In this document: positions 9,610-18,311 of the stretch, in pieces
Layout: every line of letters begins with the position of its first letter
Position numbering within the stretch: the first letter of the stretch is position 1
NCBI RefSeq assembly: GCF_003545805.1
Contig: NZ_NMQR01000004.1
Coordinates: forward strand, 124,001 to 188,000
DNA: 64,000 nt
From: Photorhabdus sp. CRCIA-P01
GTDB lineage: Bacteria > Pseudomonadota > Gammaproteobacteria > Enterobacterales > Enterobacteriaceae
Direction: 5' to 3'
Program-made: the position numbers and the translations under genes
Notes under the pieces: generated by a model
What the model was told of the DNA's origin: nothing
Databases searched by the model: none
What the model saw: the letters and a program-made list of their open reading frames with translations, nothing else

Positions 9610-9998
9610 CACACGACTATCACCAGCTTATAGAAGCGCTGTTCTCTAAACTCGGGGTGTCCGCGTCCCCTACCGACGATGATATCTACACTCTGGAAGT
9701 CGATGGACGTTTTCAAGTATTGATTGGCTGTTATCACGACAACTGGCTACAGTTGTTCTGCGAATTAGGGTCCGAAGTCAGTCATGCCAACAATCTTTTT
9801 GGGCAACATTGGCCGGCTCATGTCCAGGGAGATTTGGATGGACAAGCCATTCTATGGTCACAACGCCCTTTAGCCGAAGTAGATGTAGCGGAACTACAAG
9901 CCTGGTTAGAACGATTTATTGATGATATTGAACAACGCCTGACACCTAACACAACCCAACAGCCTAAAAATCTGCCGCCTTCCTTGATGCGGGTTTGA
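9606..9998 (+). CDS. Class I T3SS chaperone for LopT (SycT-like)
   Basis: 130 residues, acidic, with the alpha/beta layout of class I effector chaperones (DYHQLIEALFSKLGVS start; YTLEVDGRFQVLIGCY strand region; late helix VAELQAWLERFIDDI). It overlaps lopT by 4 bases, the arrangement of yopT-sycT in Yersinia. It should bind the N-terminal part of LopT and present it to the secretion ATPase. Product inferred from size, composition and pairing rather than from a firm sequence match. Confidence 0.85.
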   Translation: MTHDYHQLIEALFSKLGVSASPTDDDIYTLEVDGRFQVLIGCYHDNWLQLFCELGSEVSHANNLFGQHWPAHVQGDLDGQAILWSQRPLAEVDVAELQAWLERFIDDIEQRLTPNTTQQPKNLPPSLMRV

Positions 9999-10130
9999 TC
10001 GCTAAATACAAGCCACTACCGGGATATAAGTTCAATGGGAACTTCAATATTTAGTCCTCTTTAAACTGAAAGGTAAAAGTTAAATAAGCCAAATAGAGAA
10101 TCAAATAAAATACTACTCTGTCACCATGCA

Positions 10131-10156
10131 AAAAACCCGCAACTAAGCGGGTTTTT
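10131..10156. terminator. Bidirectional rho-independent terminator
   Basis: AAAAACCCGC-AACTAA-GCGGGTTTTT: a perfect stem with A and T tracts on both sides, between the + strand lopT operon and the - strand cold-shock gene, so it can end transcription from either side. Confidence 0.9.
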
Positions 10157-10239
10157 ACTCATTAACAACTTTAACTACTCAGGATATTACCTTCATCGCT
10201 ATCGTAAAGTCGCTAATAGATTTAAACAGTTAAGTTAAA

Positions 10240-10455
10240 TCAAGATAATACGATAACATTTACTGCGGATGGACCTTTAGCGCCACTCTCAACAGAGAAT
10301 GAAACTTCCTGACCTTCTTCCAATGTTTTGAAATTATTACCCTGGATTGCAGAATAATGAACAAAAACATCCTTGCTACCATCTTTCGGAGAAATAAATC
10401 CAAAACCTTTATCGTTGTTAAACCATTTTACTGAACCAGTCATTGCATTAGACAT
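10240..10455 (-). CDS. CspA/CspB-type cold-shock protein
   Basis: 71 residues: a single cold-shock domain with both RNA-binding motifs, KGFGFI (RNP1) and VFVHYSAI (RNP2), and the [10 protein letters not shown] ending. Closest in pattern to E. coli CspA/CspB/CspG/CspE; it binds single-stranded RNA and DNA and melts RNA structure after cold shock. A strong AAAGGAAA element precedes the ATG. The leader contains a cold-box-like element about 160 bases upstream, which suggests a cold-induced cspA-like gene rather than a constitutive one. Which paralogue it is cannot be decided here. Confidence 0.95.
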   Translation of the reverse strand: MSNAMTGSVKWFNNDKGFGFISPKDGSKDVFVHYSAIQGNNFKTLEEGQEVSFSVESGAKGPSAVNVIVLS

Positions 10456-10611
10456 AGAATTTTCCTTTAATTTTATTAAGTTGCCATAAGGCGTTATGAG
10501 GTCTGTTTTTCAGTTTTACTTATGGGTACTAATTAGAAGGAATTCGCAATGAAGTGGTATCGGGGATAGCGCTAAATGGTGAACTGCTTTAACTTTCTTT
10601 TCATAAATAGG

Positions 10612-10622
10612 TCTGTACTTCC
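10612..10622 (-). promoter_or_regulatory. Cold-box-like element in the csp leader
   Basis: On the minus strand the sequence is GGAAGTACAGA, matching the E. coli cold box TGACGTACAGA at 9 of 11 positions. It lies about 160 bases before the start codon, the spacing seen in cspA, whose leader is about 159 nt with the cold box at its 5' end. This implies a long structured leader over 10456-10622. Confidence 0.6.
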
Positions 10623-10742
10623 AAACCAGTGACGCTATTAAATCACATTGATTGGTCATTAGCAAATTTTAATTTCATTTATTTTTCCCTATTTGATCTT
10701 TACCTTTTCCTAAATTACGGCTTTATCAATTTTTGAGTTCTC

Positions 10743-11012
10743 TGTTCAGGGGCTCTGTGGCGCGATTTACCTGAACGTTATGGCCCCTGGAAAACGGTTT
10801 ATAACCGATTTAACCGCTGGTCAAAATCAGGCATTATCGACAAAATATTTAACCACTTATTGTCCACTCTCGATGAAAAAGGCTTAATTGACAGGTCTGA
10901 GATTTGTCTGGATGGCAGTAATATTCGCGCCAGTAAAAATGCCGCAGGGGCGAAAAAAATATCCTGATATCACTGACGATCATGCGCAGGGTCGTTCACG
11001 CGGTGGTTATGG
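10743..11012 (+). mobile_element. IS5-family (IS427/IS1031-like) transposase fragment
   Basis: In one frame the sequence reads SGALWRDLPERYGPWKTVYN, then RFNRWSKSGIIDKIF, and LDGSNIRASKNAAGAKK with the first catalytic Asp (LDGS). At seven A residues (10953-10959) the frame changes, and the protein continues as KYPDITDDHAQGRSRGGYGT. A run of A at this point is where two-frame IS427-type elements shift frame. Homology ends abruptly at both sides, and the rest of the DDE domain and the terminal repeats are not seen, so this is a dead fragment. Confidence 0.85.
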
Positions 11013-11471
11013 CACTCTCTTAGAAATCCTAACCTACAATTACCTTAGCAAATAGATTAAAAGTACGGCATTAAATACAATGCCGTACCTCTCGGTATAA
11101 CCAAATCATCCCTGCACCATACACCTATAAGGCTAAAGTGAACTAAACCCATTAGAAGCCCCTCACACTTACCCATTTTCCCCCTTGCTCCCATTCGGCA
11201 AGGCTTTCTATACTCCTAACACTGCGGTTTCTGTTACATAGTACCTGTTATCACTTAGGATCTGTTTTCTATGCACTCAGCCTTTATCGGGTTTACACAA
11301 TGGGTTAACACGCTCTCACCACGTGCCTTGCGCGGAAAGTTGACTATTTCTCTCTCTAACCATAGGAAATACATAGGAAAATGTAAAAATGCAAAAATTA
11401 ATCGTTAGCAGGAAAAGCGCCTCGTTTCCTCTTCTTCACCCTAAACGACGAGGTTTCTCGGAGGTTAACTG
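11013..11471. other. Non-coding stretch before the atoC-like gene
   Basis: About 460 bases with no convincing gene on either strand. It follows the truncated transposase and precedes a regulator that has lost its N-terminal domain, so it is probably rearranged debris. A weak inverted repeat (CCTCGT near 11420, ACGAGG near 11448) precedes the ribosome-binding site CGGAGG at 11459-11464. Confidence 0.5.
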
Positions 11472-12497
11472 ATGAAACAGGAAATCAATCAACGATATCG
11501 TACCCTATCCGACAGCTACGGTTGGGATCGTATCTTGACTAACAGCCCCAAAATGATGGCGTTGTGCTGTGATACAGCAAAAATTGCCCGTAGCCACGCC
11601 AGGGTATTAATTACTGGCGAAAGTGGTACTGGTAAAGAACTCATCGCTAAAGCCATTCATTATCATAGTCCGCGGGCTAAAGGACCGTTCATCAAAATTA
11701 ACTGCGGGGCTTTACCAGAGTCCTTACTCGAAAGCGAGTTGTTCGGCCATGAAAAAGGGGCTTTTACTGGCGCACAGATACAGCGTCAGGGGCTATTTGA
11801 GCGTGCTAATCAAGGCACCCTACTACTGGATGAAGTTGGCGAAATGCCCCTTAGCCTACAAGCCAAACTGTTGCGCATTTTGCAAGAAAAAGAGTTCGAG
11901 CGTCTTGGTGGCAGCCGAACCATTAAAACCGACATTCGTTTGATCGCAGCAACCAACCGTGATCTGGCTGTCATGGTGGAACAAGGAGAGTTTCGTCGGG
12001 ATCTCTTTTACCGCCTTAACGTTATTCATCTTTCTCCCCCTCCGCTACGGGAACGTCCTGAAGATATTACTTTGCTGGCCTATCATTTCCTGCAAAAATT
12101 CAGCACGGAAAACAATAAAGAGATCATCGAATTGGATGCCAGTACACTGTCAATTCTGGAAGAATATCACTGGCCGGGTAACGTTCGCGAACTTTCCAAC
12201 GCCCTTGAGCGTGCAGTCATTATGAGCACTGGACGGGTTATTTTCCCCGACGACCTACCTGCACATCTGTTATTCAAACCGCCTCCACCGCTAAGTTCCG
12301 AGCCTCAACATACGCTGGAGCACGGCCACAGCCTGAAAGAAAGCATTAAATCCTATGAACGCAGATTGATCAGTGCGGCGTTAGCACGCAATCAGGGCAA
12401 TCGGGCACAAACCGCTCGAATTCTAGGTATTAGTCGCCGGGCGCTAATGTATAAACTTCAAGAATATCGTATTGATCCACTGAATCTGGCGGAGTAG
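11472..12497 (+). CDS. AtoC-like sigma-54 activator lacking its receiver domain
   Basis: 341 residues: AAA+ domain with Walker A GESGTGKE (49-56), GAFTGA loop (96-101, contact with sigma-54) and Walker B LLLDEVGE (117-124), then a Fis-type helix-turn-helix (NRAQTARILGISRRALMYKL). The match to E. coli AtoC is close, but AtoC has about 460 residues with a phosphorylated receiver in front; here only about 20 linker residues remain. Start chosen at ATG 11472 behind CGGAGG. No sensor kinase (atoS) is adjacent. It precedes atoDA with its sigma-54 promoter and almost surely activates it, either constitutively or by a signal that does not pass through a receiver. Confidence 0.9.
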   Translation: MKQEINQRYRTLSDSYGWDRILTNSPKMMALCCDTAKIARSHARVLITGESGTGKELIAKAIHYHSPRAKGPFIKINCGALPESLLESELFGHEKGAFTGAQIQRQGLFERANQGTLLLDEVGEMPLSLQAKLLRILQEKEFERLGGSRTIKTDIRLIAATNRDLAVMVEQGEFRRDLFYRLNVIHLSPPPLRERPEDITLLAYHFLQKFSTENNKEIIELDASTLSILEEYHWPGNVRELSNALERAVIMSTGRVIFPDDLPAHLLFKPPPPLSSEPQHTLEHGHSLKESIKSYERRLISAALARNQGNRAQTARILGISRRALMYKLQEYRIDPLNLAE

Positions 12498-12551
12498 ACA
12501 ATCCTACACCGGCAAAACAGAACGCTGATGGCGAAACAAAACGTGCACACC

Positions 12552-12569
12552 TGTGCAAGATTTTGCACA
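12552..12569. promoter_or_regulatory. Palindromic upstream activator site for atoD
   Basis: TGTGCAA-GATT-TTGCACA is a perfect 7+4+7 dyad about 120 bases before the sigma-54 promoter, a typical enhancer position. It is followed by two copies of a TGCACAC...CTCAATTACTC block (about 12564-12586 and 12595-12618). Probably the binding site of the AtoC-like protein encoded immediately upstream. Confidence 0.65.
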
Positions 12570-12685
12570 CCTATTCTCAATTACTCGACAAGCCTGCACA
12601 CACTTTCCTCAATTACTCAATTAGATTAAATATAACCATTTAAATTTCAATTAATTATAAAATATCCTTATTTAAATCCAGTAAC

Positions 12686-12700
12686 TGGCACACTTATTGC
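12686..12700 (+). promoter_or_regulatory. Sigma-54 promoter of atoDA
   Basis: TGGCAC-ACTTA-TTGC: both conserved blocks of the -24/-12 promoter at exact spacing, followed by T. It is located 47 bases before the atoD ATG and downstream of the putative enhancer palindrome, consistent with RpoN-dependent control by the neighbouring activator. Confidence 0.9.
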
Positions 12701-12746
12701 TTTACTAATACGTGCCTATATCCATATATCACATATAGGAATCGAT

Positions 12747-13403
12747 ATGAAAAATAAACTCATTAACACACAACAAGCTATAGCGCATTTTTATGACGGC
12801 ATGACCATTATGGTTGGCGGTTTTATCGGTGTAGGCACACCTCCTGGTTTAATCACCGCATTACTAAACTCTGGTGTAAAAGATCTGACTCTGATTGCCA
12901 ACGATACAGGCCGTATCGATACCGGCATCGGCCCCCTTGTGGTTAATAACAGAGTGAAAAAAGTCATCACCTCACATATTGGCACTAATCCGGAAACCGG
13001 ACGCAAAATGCTTGCTGGAGAAATAGAAGTAGAATTGGTTCCTTTGGGAACATTGATCGAACGTATTCGCTGCGGAGGAGCCGGTCTGGGCGGATTCCTA
13101 ACCCCTACCGGAGTGGGTACTATTGTAGAAAATGGAAAACAAAAAATAACCCTCAATGGAACAGACTATTTGCTAGAACTCCCGCTACGCGCCGATCTAG
13201 CGTTGATTCAAGCTCATCTTGCTGATCATCATGGTAACCTGACCTACCAGTTAAGCGCCCGAAATTTTAACCCAGTGATCGCTCTGGCTGCGGATATCAC
13301 GATTGCCGAGCCGGATGCATTGGTTGAAGTGGGTGAGATTGCACCGGACTGCGTTATGACACCTGGCGCATTGATTGATTACATCATTTATCCAGAAGGA
13401 TAA
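12747..13403 (+). CDS. atoD: Acetoacetyl-CoA transferase subunit alpha (AtoD)
   Basis: 218 residues, the usual length of the CoA-transferase alpha subunit, with the CoA-binding [13 protein letters not shown] region near the start. Together with AtoA it moves CoA from acetyl-CoA to acetoacetate or other short-chain acids, the entry step of short-chain fatty acid breakdown. It has a good ribosome-binding site (ATAGGAAT) and follows a sigma-54 promoter. The two subunits are 6 bases apart. Confidence 0.94.
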   Translation: MKNKLINTQQAIAHFYDGMTIMVGGFIGVGTPPGLITALLNSGVKDLTLIANDTGRIDTGIGPLVVNNRVKKVITSHIGTNPETGRKMLAGEIEVELVPLGTLIERIRCGGAGLGGFLTPTGVGTIVENGKQKITLNGTDYLLELPLRADLALIQAHLADHHGNLTYQLSARNFNPVIALAADITIAEPDALVEVGEIAPDCVMTPGALIDYIIYPEG

Positions 13404-13409
13404 CTCATA

Positions 13410-14069
13410 ATGAACGCCAAACAACTTATTGCCAACCGTGTTGCACGTGAATTACAAGATGGCGACGTTGTCAATCTTGGCATCGGTATTCCCACGCTAG
13501 TCGCGAACTATCTGCCCGATAACATTCATATTACCCTCCAGTCAGAAAACGGCTTTCTGGGTCTTGGTCCCGTTATAGAACCCTATCCGAATCTGGTCAA
13601 TGCCGGTGGAAAACCCTGTGGCATCCTGCCCGGTGCCGCCATGTTTGACAGTGCATTCTCTTTTGCCTTAATACGTGGTGGTCACATAGATGCTTGTGTG
13701 CTAGGCGCTCTGCAAGTTGATCAACATGCCAATCTAGCTAACTGGGTAATACCGGGGAAAATGGTCCTTGGTATGGGAGGGGCAATGGATCTTGTCACTG
13801 GTGCCCGCAAAGTCATCATTGCAATGGAACACTGCACCAAAGACGGCTCAGCAAAAATCCTCAAGCAATGTACCCTACCGCTAACCGCCGTCAACAAAGT
13901 CAGCATGATTGTTACTGAATTAGGTGTTTTCTGTTTTGAACAGGGCCAGTTAATCCTGAAAGAACATGCGCCAAATGTCACATTAGAGACTCTGCGGGAA
14001 AAAACCGAGGCAGAATTTAATATCGCACATGACCTCAAAATCATGCCTATACCAAAGGACAGTCTATGA
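13410..14069 (+). CDS. atoA: Acetoacetyl-CoA transferase subunit beta (AtoA)
   Basis: 219 residues. The family signature with the catalytic glutamate is seen in SENGFLGLG (Glu near residue 46), and VNLGIGIPTLVANYL and NAGGKPCGILPGAAMFDS follow the E. coli protein. It forms a heterotetramer with AtoD. Its stop overlaps an ATG (ATGA), the usual sign of a further coupled gene, but that gene is broken after 20 codons. The E. coli operon would continue with atoE (transporter) and atoB (thiolase); neither is present. Confidence 0.94.
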   Translation: MNAKQLIANRVARELQDGDVVNLGIGIPTLVANYLPDNIHITLQSENGFLGLGPVIEPYPNLVNAGGKPCGILPGAAMFDSAFSFALIRGGHIDACVLGALQVDQHANLANWVIPGKMVLGMGGAMDLVTGARKVIIAMEHCTKDGSAKILKQCTLPLTAVNKVSMIVTELGVFCFEQGQLILKEHAPNVTLETLREKTEAEFNIAHDLKIMPIPKDSL

Positions 14070-14128
14070 TTAGCGATATCCTGACTGGTTTTATCCGTAC
14101 TATTCCACCACTTCACCAATCGCCGTGA
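14066..14128 (+). pseudogene. Truncated start of a third ato operon gene
   Basis: An ATG overlapping the atoA stop opens MISDILTGFIRTIPPLHQSP and then a stop. The first 13 residues vaguely fit the start of AtoE-type short-chain fatty acid transporters (hydrophobic, M-I-x-x-I). The sequence after about 14104 is unrelated. Identity with atoE is a guess from operon position. Confidence 0.35.
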
Positions 14129-14512
14129 TGCGACCACGCATGAATATTCACTGGTCGGATTATAAATAGCAAAGAGCCGAATGTCAGTGAATGAATAGGC
14201 CCAACTCTCCTTCATATTCTGCCAGTTTGATATATACCCTTCATCTTTCAAGCTGCTGCTTTGTTGTCTACTTTCACTCAAGAAATAAATCCACCCCAAC
14301 ATCCGGCATTATTTGATATATTTCTGGTTGCAAAATTTCCGGTTATTTATTGCTATCAACCATACAAAAATAATTAATCTTATAAGATATAAGAATATTC
14401 CATTATTCTCGTTCCTAACTAGACTATGATCGGCGTGAGTTGGCAGGAATTGTTTTTACAATAATTCAATATGTTAATTATAAAATAGTATTATTTAATT
14501 TAAGGAAAGTAT
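14129..14512. other. Rearranged intergenic stretch between atoA and tail fibre
   Basis: No supported gene. On the minus strand an open frame of about 67 codons over 14100-14302 (MLGWIYFLSESRQQSSSLKD...) runs into atoA antisense and has no recognisable product. A 30-base element at 14233-14264 (TATACCCTTCATCTTTCAAG onward) resembles a dispersed repeat I associate with Photorhabdus and Xenorhabdus genomes. The last 100 bases are very AT-rich and presumably hold the tail-fibre promoter. Confidence 0.45.
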
Positions 14513-16090
14513 ATGAGTCTCAAGAATGATTTTAAAGCTTTTTCTATTAGTAATAATGCTAACGTAGTAAGCCAAGAAGGGTATGAAACAAACCCGGCTT
14601 TAAAGACTGGATTTCCACCAGAGAATATTACTACTCATTTACTCAATAAAGTATTACGTCAATCTTCAACAATATCATCTGTGATAGCTAACTTTATCGC
14701 TACACAATATGGCGATGATGTTCTGGATGATGGGGATATAATCAAACTCACTACTCAATTAAATAGAGCCTTAGAAAAAAAGATCGCGACAGAAGTTCCA
14801 AGTGCTTCACTAACCCAAAAAGGAATTGTTCAACTCACAGATAAAACAGGCAATAGCAATTCACTTGCAGTAACTCAAAAACTTGTTTCTGATGTAAATG
14901 ATAATGCTAACAACAGATTAGCAAAAAACCAAAATGGCGCAGACATTCTTGATAAAAACGCGTTTGTGAAAAATCTTGGCTTAGCAGAAACCGTCAACTT
15001 AGCTAAAAATGCAGTGCCGAATAGTAGAAAAATTAACGGGAAAGCGTTAACCGGGGATGTCATTCTGAATGCCGGGGACGTGGGAGCATTTAGGCTCGGA
15101 TTAACAGAAAGATACACTGTTAATAATCAAGTCCCTTGGAATGCAGGCACAGGGTTATATGATTTGCTGAACCCTGGAATAGATTCTGCTCATATTGCTC
15201 ATTTCAATAATGGCATTGGAAGTTGCCCAGCTTTTCAGTTGAAAGTGCTGTACAAAAACCGAGGGATTGCTTATCGCTCTGCCCGTGATAATTATGGCTT
15301 TGAGGAAGATTGGACTGATATTTATACAACAAAAAATAAACCAACGGCGGCGGATGTTGGGGCATATGCAAAATCCGAGGGATCTGAATTTATCCAAGCA
15401 AAATATATTAATCAGGCAAATATAAGTGATTTTACCGCATGGATAAAATCATTGCCGCAGGGCGGTCATGCATTCAGATTTGGAGCGAATGATAGTGGTA
15501 TTGGGTATGCATGGTCGGGCGGCTACATAACAAGAATGAATGACATATGGGCAGGATTTGTCGCGCATTATGACAATGCCGGTATTAGCTTTATCCACGG
15601 AAATGATGGAGGCGGAAATACAAAAGTTAGCCGACTTTGGACAGATAAAAATGCCCGCTCCGACGCTAACGGCATTCTCAGAGTATCCAGCCCAGTTGTC
15701 GATATTCACCCAGACGGAACTTACGAGTTAACCAGCGAAGCTGAGGGAGTGACGGTTAAACGTATGGATACAGGGAAATATCGTATCAGCGACTGCAACG
15801 GTTTTGCCAAAGATGGTGCATGGGGAATTCACGGTGGAACTATCATCCCGGCAGACAGCAACGGGTTAAATCTGATTTGGATTCGTGAATCGGTAGACAC
15901 AGCCAGCGGCGATATAACAATTGAATGTTACCATCGTCAAAATAAAGACGCTCCGGAATTTGCTCAAAATCAGCGCGTAAAAAGTGTAACTGCAACAGGG
16001 GAAGTCGTTTATTACAATGATGCTGAACCATGCGATATTCCAGACGGAAGAGTAATTAATATTCGTGTGCAACTACCTGAAAAACCATAA
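14513..16090 (+). CDS. Orphan phage-type tail fibre protein
   Basis: 525 residues. The N-terminal part (FPPENITTHLLNKVLRQSST, then ISSVIANFIATQYG) is the attachment region of tail fibres from Photorhabdus prophages and R-type tailocins. A T4 gp37/P2-H-like middle follows (TEVPSASLTQKGIVQLTDKT, KINGKALTGDVILNAGDVGA), then a beta-rich C-terminal domain (TYELTSEAEGVTVKRMDTGK, CDIPDGRVINIRVQLP) that would bind the target surface. No other tail gene, chaperone or lysis gene is near. It may supply alternative specificity to a tailocin elsewhere, or it is a leftover of a lost prophage. Confidence 0.85.
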   Translation: MSLKNDFKAFSISNNANVVSQEGYETNPALKTGFPPENITTHLLNKVLRQSSTISSVIANFIATQYGDDVLDDGDIIKLTTQLNRALEKKIATEVPSASLTQKGIVQLTDKTGNSNSLAVTQKLVSDVNDNANNRLAKNQNGADILDKNAFVKNLGLAETVNLAKNAVPNSRKINGKALTGDVILNAGDVGAFRLGLTERYTVNNQVPWNAGTGLYDLLNPGIDSAHIAHFNNGIGSCPAFQLKVLYKNRGIAYRSARDNYGFEEDWTDIYTTKNKPTAADVGAYAKSEGSEFIQAKYINQANISDFTAWIKSLPQGGHAFRFGANDSGIGYAWSGGYITRMNDIWAGFVAHYDNAGISFIHGNDGGGNTKVSRLWTDKNARSDANGILRVSSPVVDIHPDGTYELTSEAEGVTVKRMDTGKYRISDCNGFAKDGAWGIHGGTIIPADSNGLNLIWIRESVDTASGDITIECYHRQNKDAPEFAQNQRVKSVTATGEVVYYNDAEPCDIPDGRVINIRVQLPEKP

Positions 16091-16100
16091 TAATGAAGGC

Positions 16101-16119
16101 AGGCTCCCAAAAGGAGCCT
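16101..16119. terminator. Hairpin between tail fibre and cysS
   Basis: AGGCTCC-CAAAA-GGAGCCT, a perfect 7-bp stem between convergent genes; flanking A/T is modest, so termination may be weak or bidirectional. Confidence 0.65.
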
Positions 16120-16152
16120 AAATTATAAATTAACACCAAAAACACATCGAAC

Positions 16153-17538
16153 TTACTTACGACGCCAGCTTGTCCCCTGCGGCCCATCTTCCAGTTCAAT
16201 ACCCATCTCATTTAATTGATTACGAGCAGAATCCGCCAGCGCCCAATCTTTGTTTTTACGGGCATCGTTACGCTGCTTAATCAGCGCTTCAATTTTAGCA
16301 ATCTCTTCATCGTCAGCCTGAACACCACGGTGCAAGAATTGTTCCGGCTGTTGTTGCAACAAACCTAAAATACCCGCCAACTTGCGCAATGCAGCCGCTA
16401 AACCATTCGCTGCGTCCATATCTTCTGATTTCAGGCGGTTGATTTCACGTGCCATATCAAACAGTACCGAATAAGCCTCTGGCGTATTGAAGTCATCATT
16501 CATTGCTTCAATGAAACGCACCTCAAATACTTTACCACCGGCCGGCTGTACAGAAGCCTCTGTACCTCGCAGAGCGGTATAAAGTCGTTCAAGTGCGGTA
16601 CGGGCCTGCTTTAGGTTATCTTCTGTATAATTAAGCTGACTGCGGTAATGGCCTGACAGCAAGAAATAACGTACCGTCTCGGCATCGTAATATTCCAATA
16701 CGTCACGGATAGTAAAGAAGTTGTTCAGCGATTTGGACATCTTCTCTTTATCCACCATCACCATCCCAGAGTGCATCCAATAGTTCACATACGGGCCATC
16801 ATGGGCACAAGTAGATTGCGCAATTTCATTTTCATGATGCGGAAACATCAGATCAGCCCCACCACCATGAATATCAAAATGATGACCTAACTGTTTATTG
16901 TTCATGGCGGAACATTCAATATGCCAACCAGGACGGCCCGCTCCCCACGGCGATTCCCAGCTTGGTTCCCCAGGCTTGGACATTTTCCACAATACGAAAT
17001 CCATCGGGTTACGCTTAACATCAGCCACTTCCACTCGCGCCCCTGCTTGTAACTGGCTGAGATCCTGACGGGAAAGCAACCCGTAATCCTGATCACTCTC
17101 GACGGAAAACATGACATCACCATTATCTGCGACATAAGCATGACCACGTTTTATCAACGATTCAGTCAGCTCAATAATCTCCGGGATATGCCGGGTCGCA
17201 CGAGGTTCCAGCTCAGGACGTAAGATATTCAGCGCATCAAAATCTTTATACATTTCCGCCAACATACGACCGGTCAGATCATCACAGCTTTCACTGTTTT
17301 CTGCCGCGCGCTTGATGATTTTGTCATCAACATCGGTCACATTGCGTACATAAGTTAAATCGTATCCCAAATAGCGCAGATAACGAGCAACCACATCAAA
17401 AGAAACAAAGGTTCTGCCGTGACCAATATGGCACAGATCATAAATCGTGATACCACACACGTACATCCCGACTTTCCCTGGATGGATTGGCTTAAATTCT
17501 TCTTTCTGACGGCTGAGGGTATTGAAAATTTTTAGCAT
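16153..17538 (-). CDS. cysS: Cysteinyl-tRNA synthetase
   Basis: 461 residues from ATG 17538 (the in-frame ATG at 17559 adds seven residues not found in the family). Class I synthetase: the HIGH motif is seen in [10 protein letters not shown] and KMSKS in [12 protein letters not shown]; the zinc ligands are Cys28 (CGI), the Cys in WHIECSAM, and His/Glu in HHENEIAQ. It charges tRNA-Cys. Divergent from ppiB, as in E. coli. Confidence 0.98.
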   Translation of the reverse strand: MLKIFNTLSRQKEEFKPIHPGKVGMYVCGITIYDLCHIGHGRTFVSFDVVARYLRYLGYDLTYVRNVTDVDDKIIKRAAENSESCDDLTGRMLAEMYKDFDALNILRPELEPRATRHIPEIIELTESLIKRGHAYVADNGDVMFSVESDQDYGLLSRQDLSQLQAGARVEVADVKRNPMDFVLWKMSKPGEPSWESPWGAGRPGWHIECSAMNNKQLGHHFDIHGGGADLMFPHHENEIAQSTCAHDGPYVNYWMHSGMVMVDKEKMSKSLNNFFTIRDVLEYYDAETVRYFLLSGHYRSQLNYTEDNLKQARTALERLYTALRGTEASVQPAGGKVFEVRFIEAMNDDFNTPEAYSVLFDMAREINRLKSEDMDAANGLAAALRKLAGILGLLQQQPEQFLHRGVQADDEEIAKIEALIKQRNDARKNKDWALADSARNQLNEMGIELEDGPQGTSWRRK

Positions 17539-17806
17539 CGAGATTTTCCGTAAATTCACTGTACGTGTGTTAAAAATAACGAATTGATAATTCTGGATTT
17601 ATGTCCTTATCTCATCAATAAATGCTCGATATGGCATAGTCCAATAGGATATTGAAACCTGATATTAAGCGCTTTGCAAGGTTGGCGATCAATATAGCCC
17701 ACTGAAACTAATAGGTACTGACTCATTATGGTAGATGTGATATAAAAGCCGCCTGGTCCAAATGCCCTAAACTGGGTTAATCAAAACTATTATTAGGATT
17801 TCAATT

Positions 17807-18301
17807 ATGGTGACTTTCCATACCAATTTTGGCGATATCGTAATCAATACTTTCGCCGATAAAGCTCCTGTAACTGTTGAGAATTTCTTGAACTACTGCC
17901 GCAATAGCTTCTACGATAATACTATTTTCCACCGTGTTATTAACGGTTTCATGATTCAGGGTGGTGGATTCGAACCTGGTATGAAACAAAAGCCGAATGA
18001 TGCAGCTATCAAAAACGAAGCCAATAACGGTCTGAAAAACAACCGTGGTACTTTGGCAATGGCTCGCACCAACGATCCACACTCAGCAACAGCGCAGTTC
18101 TTCATTAACGTTGTTGATAATGATTTCCTGAACTTCCGTTCTGAGCGCCCTGATGGCTGGGGTTACTGCGTCTTTGCCGAAGTGATAGAAGGTATGGATG
18201 TTGTTGATAAAATCAAAGGCGTTTCTACCGGCCGCAGCGGTATGCACCAAGATGTACCACTCGAAGATGTTATCGTCGAAAAAGTCACCGTCAGCGAATA
18301 A
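17807..18301 (+). CDS. ppiB: Peptidyl-prolyl cis-trans isomerase B (cytoplasmic cyclophilin)
   Basis: 164 residues, a complete cyclophilin: [30 protein letters not shown] and [19 protein letters not shown], with the catalytic Arg in FHRV. No signal peptide, so it acts in the cytoplasm. The ATG follows TTAGGATT. The E. coli order cysS-ppiB-lpxH-purE-purK is preserved. Confidence 0.98.
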   Translation: MVTFHTNFGDIVINTFADKAPVTVENFLNYCRNSFYDNTIFHRVINGFMIQGGGFEPGMKQKPNDAAIKNEANNGLKNNRGTLAMARTNDPHSATAQFFINVVDNDFLNFRSERPDGWGYCVFAEVIEGMDVVDKIKGVSTGRSGMHQDVPLEDVIVEKVTVSE

Positions 18302-18311
18302 TTCTCTGTAT

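Noticed and set aside
13721..14302. A 193-codon open frame on the minus strand across the end of atoA.
   Set aside because: Most of it is antisense to atoA, which has clear family motifs; the remaining 67 codons resemble nothing I know and the start has no ribosome-binding site.
14513..16090. An intact prophage beside cysS.
   Set aside because: Only the fibre gene is present; no integrase, capsid, tail or lysis gene and no att sites could be seen.
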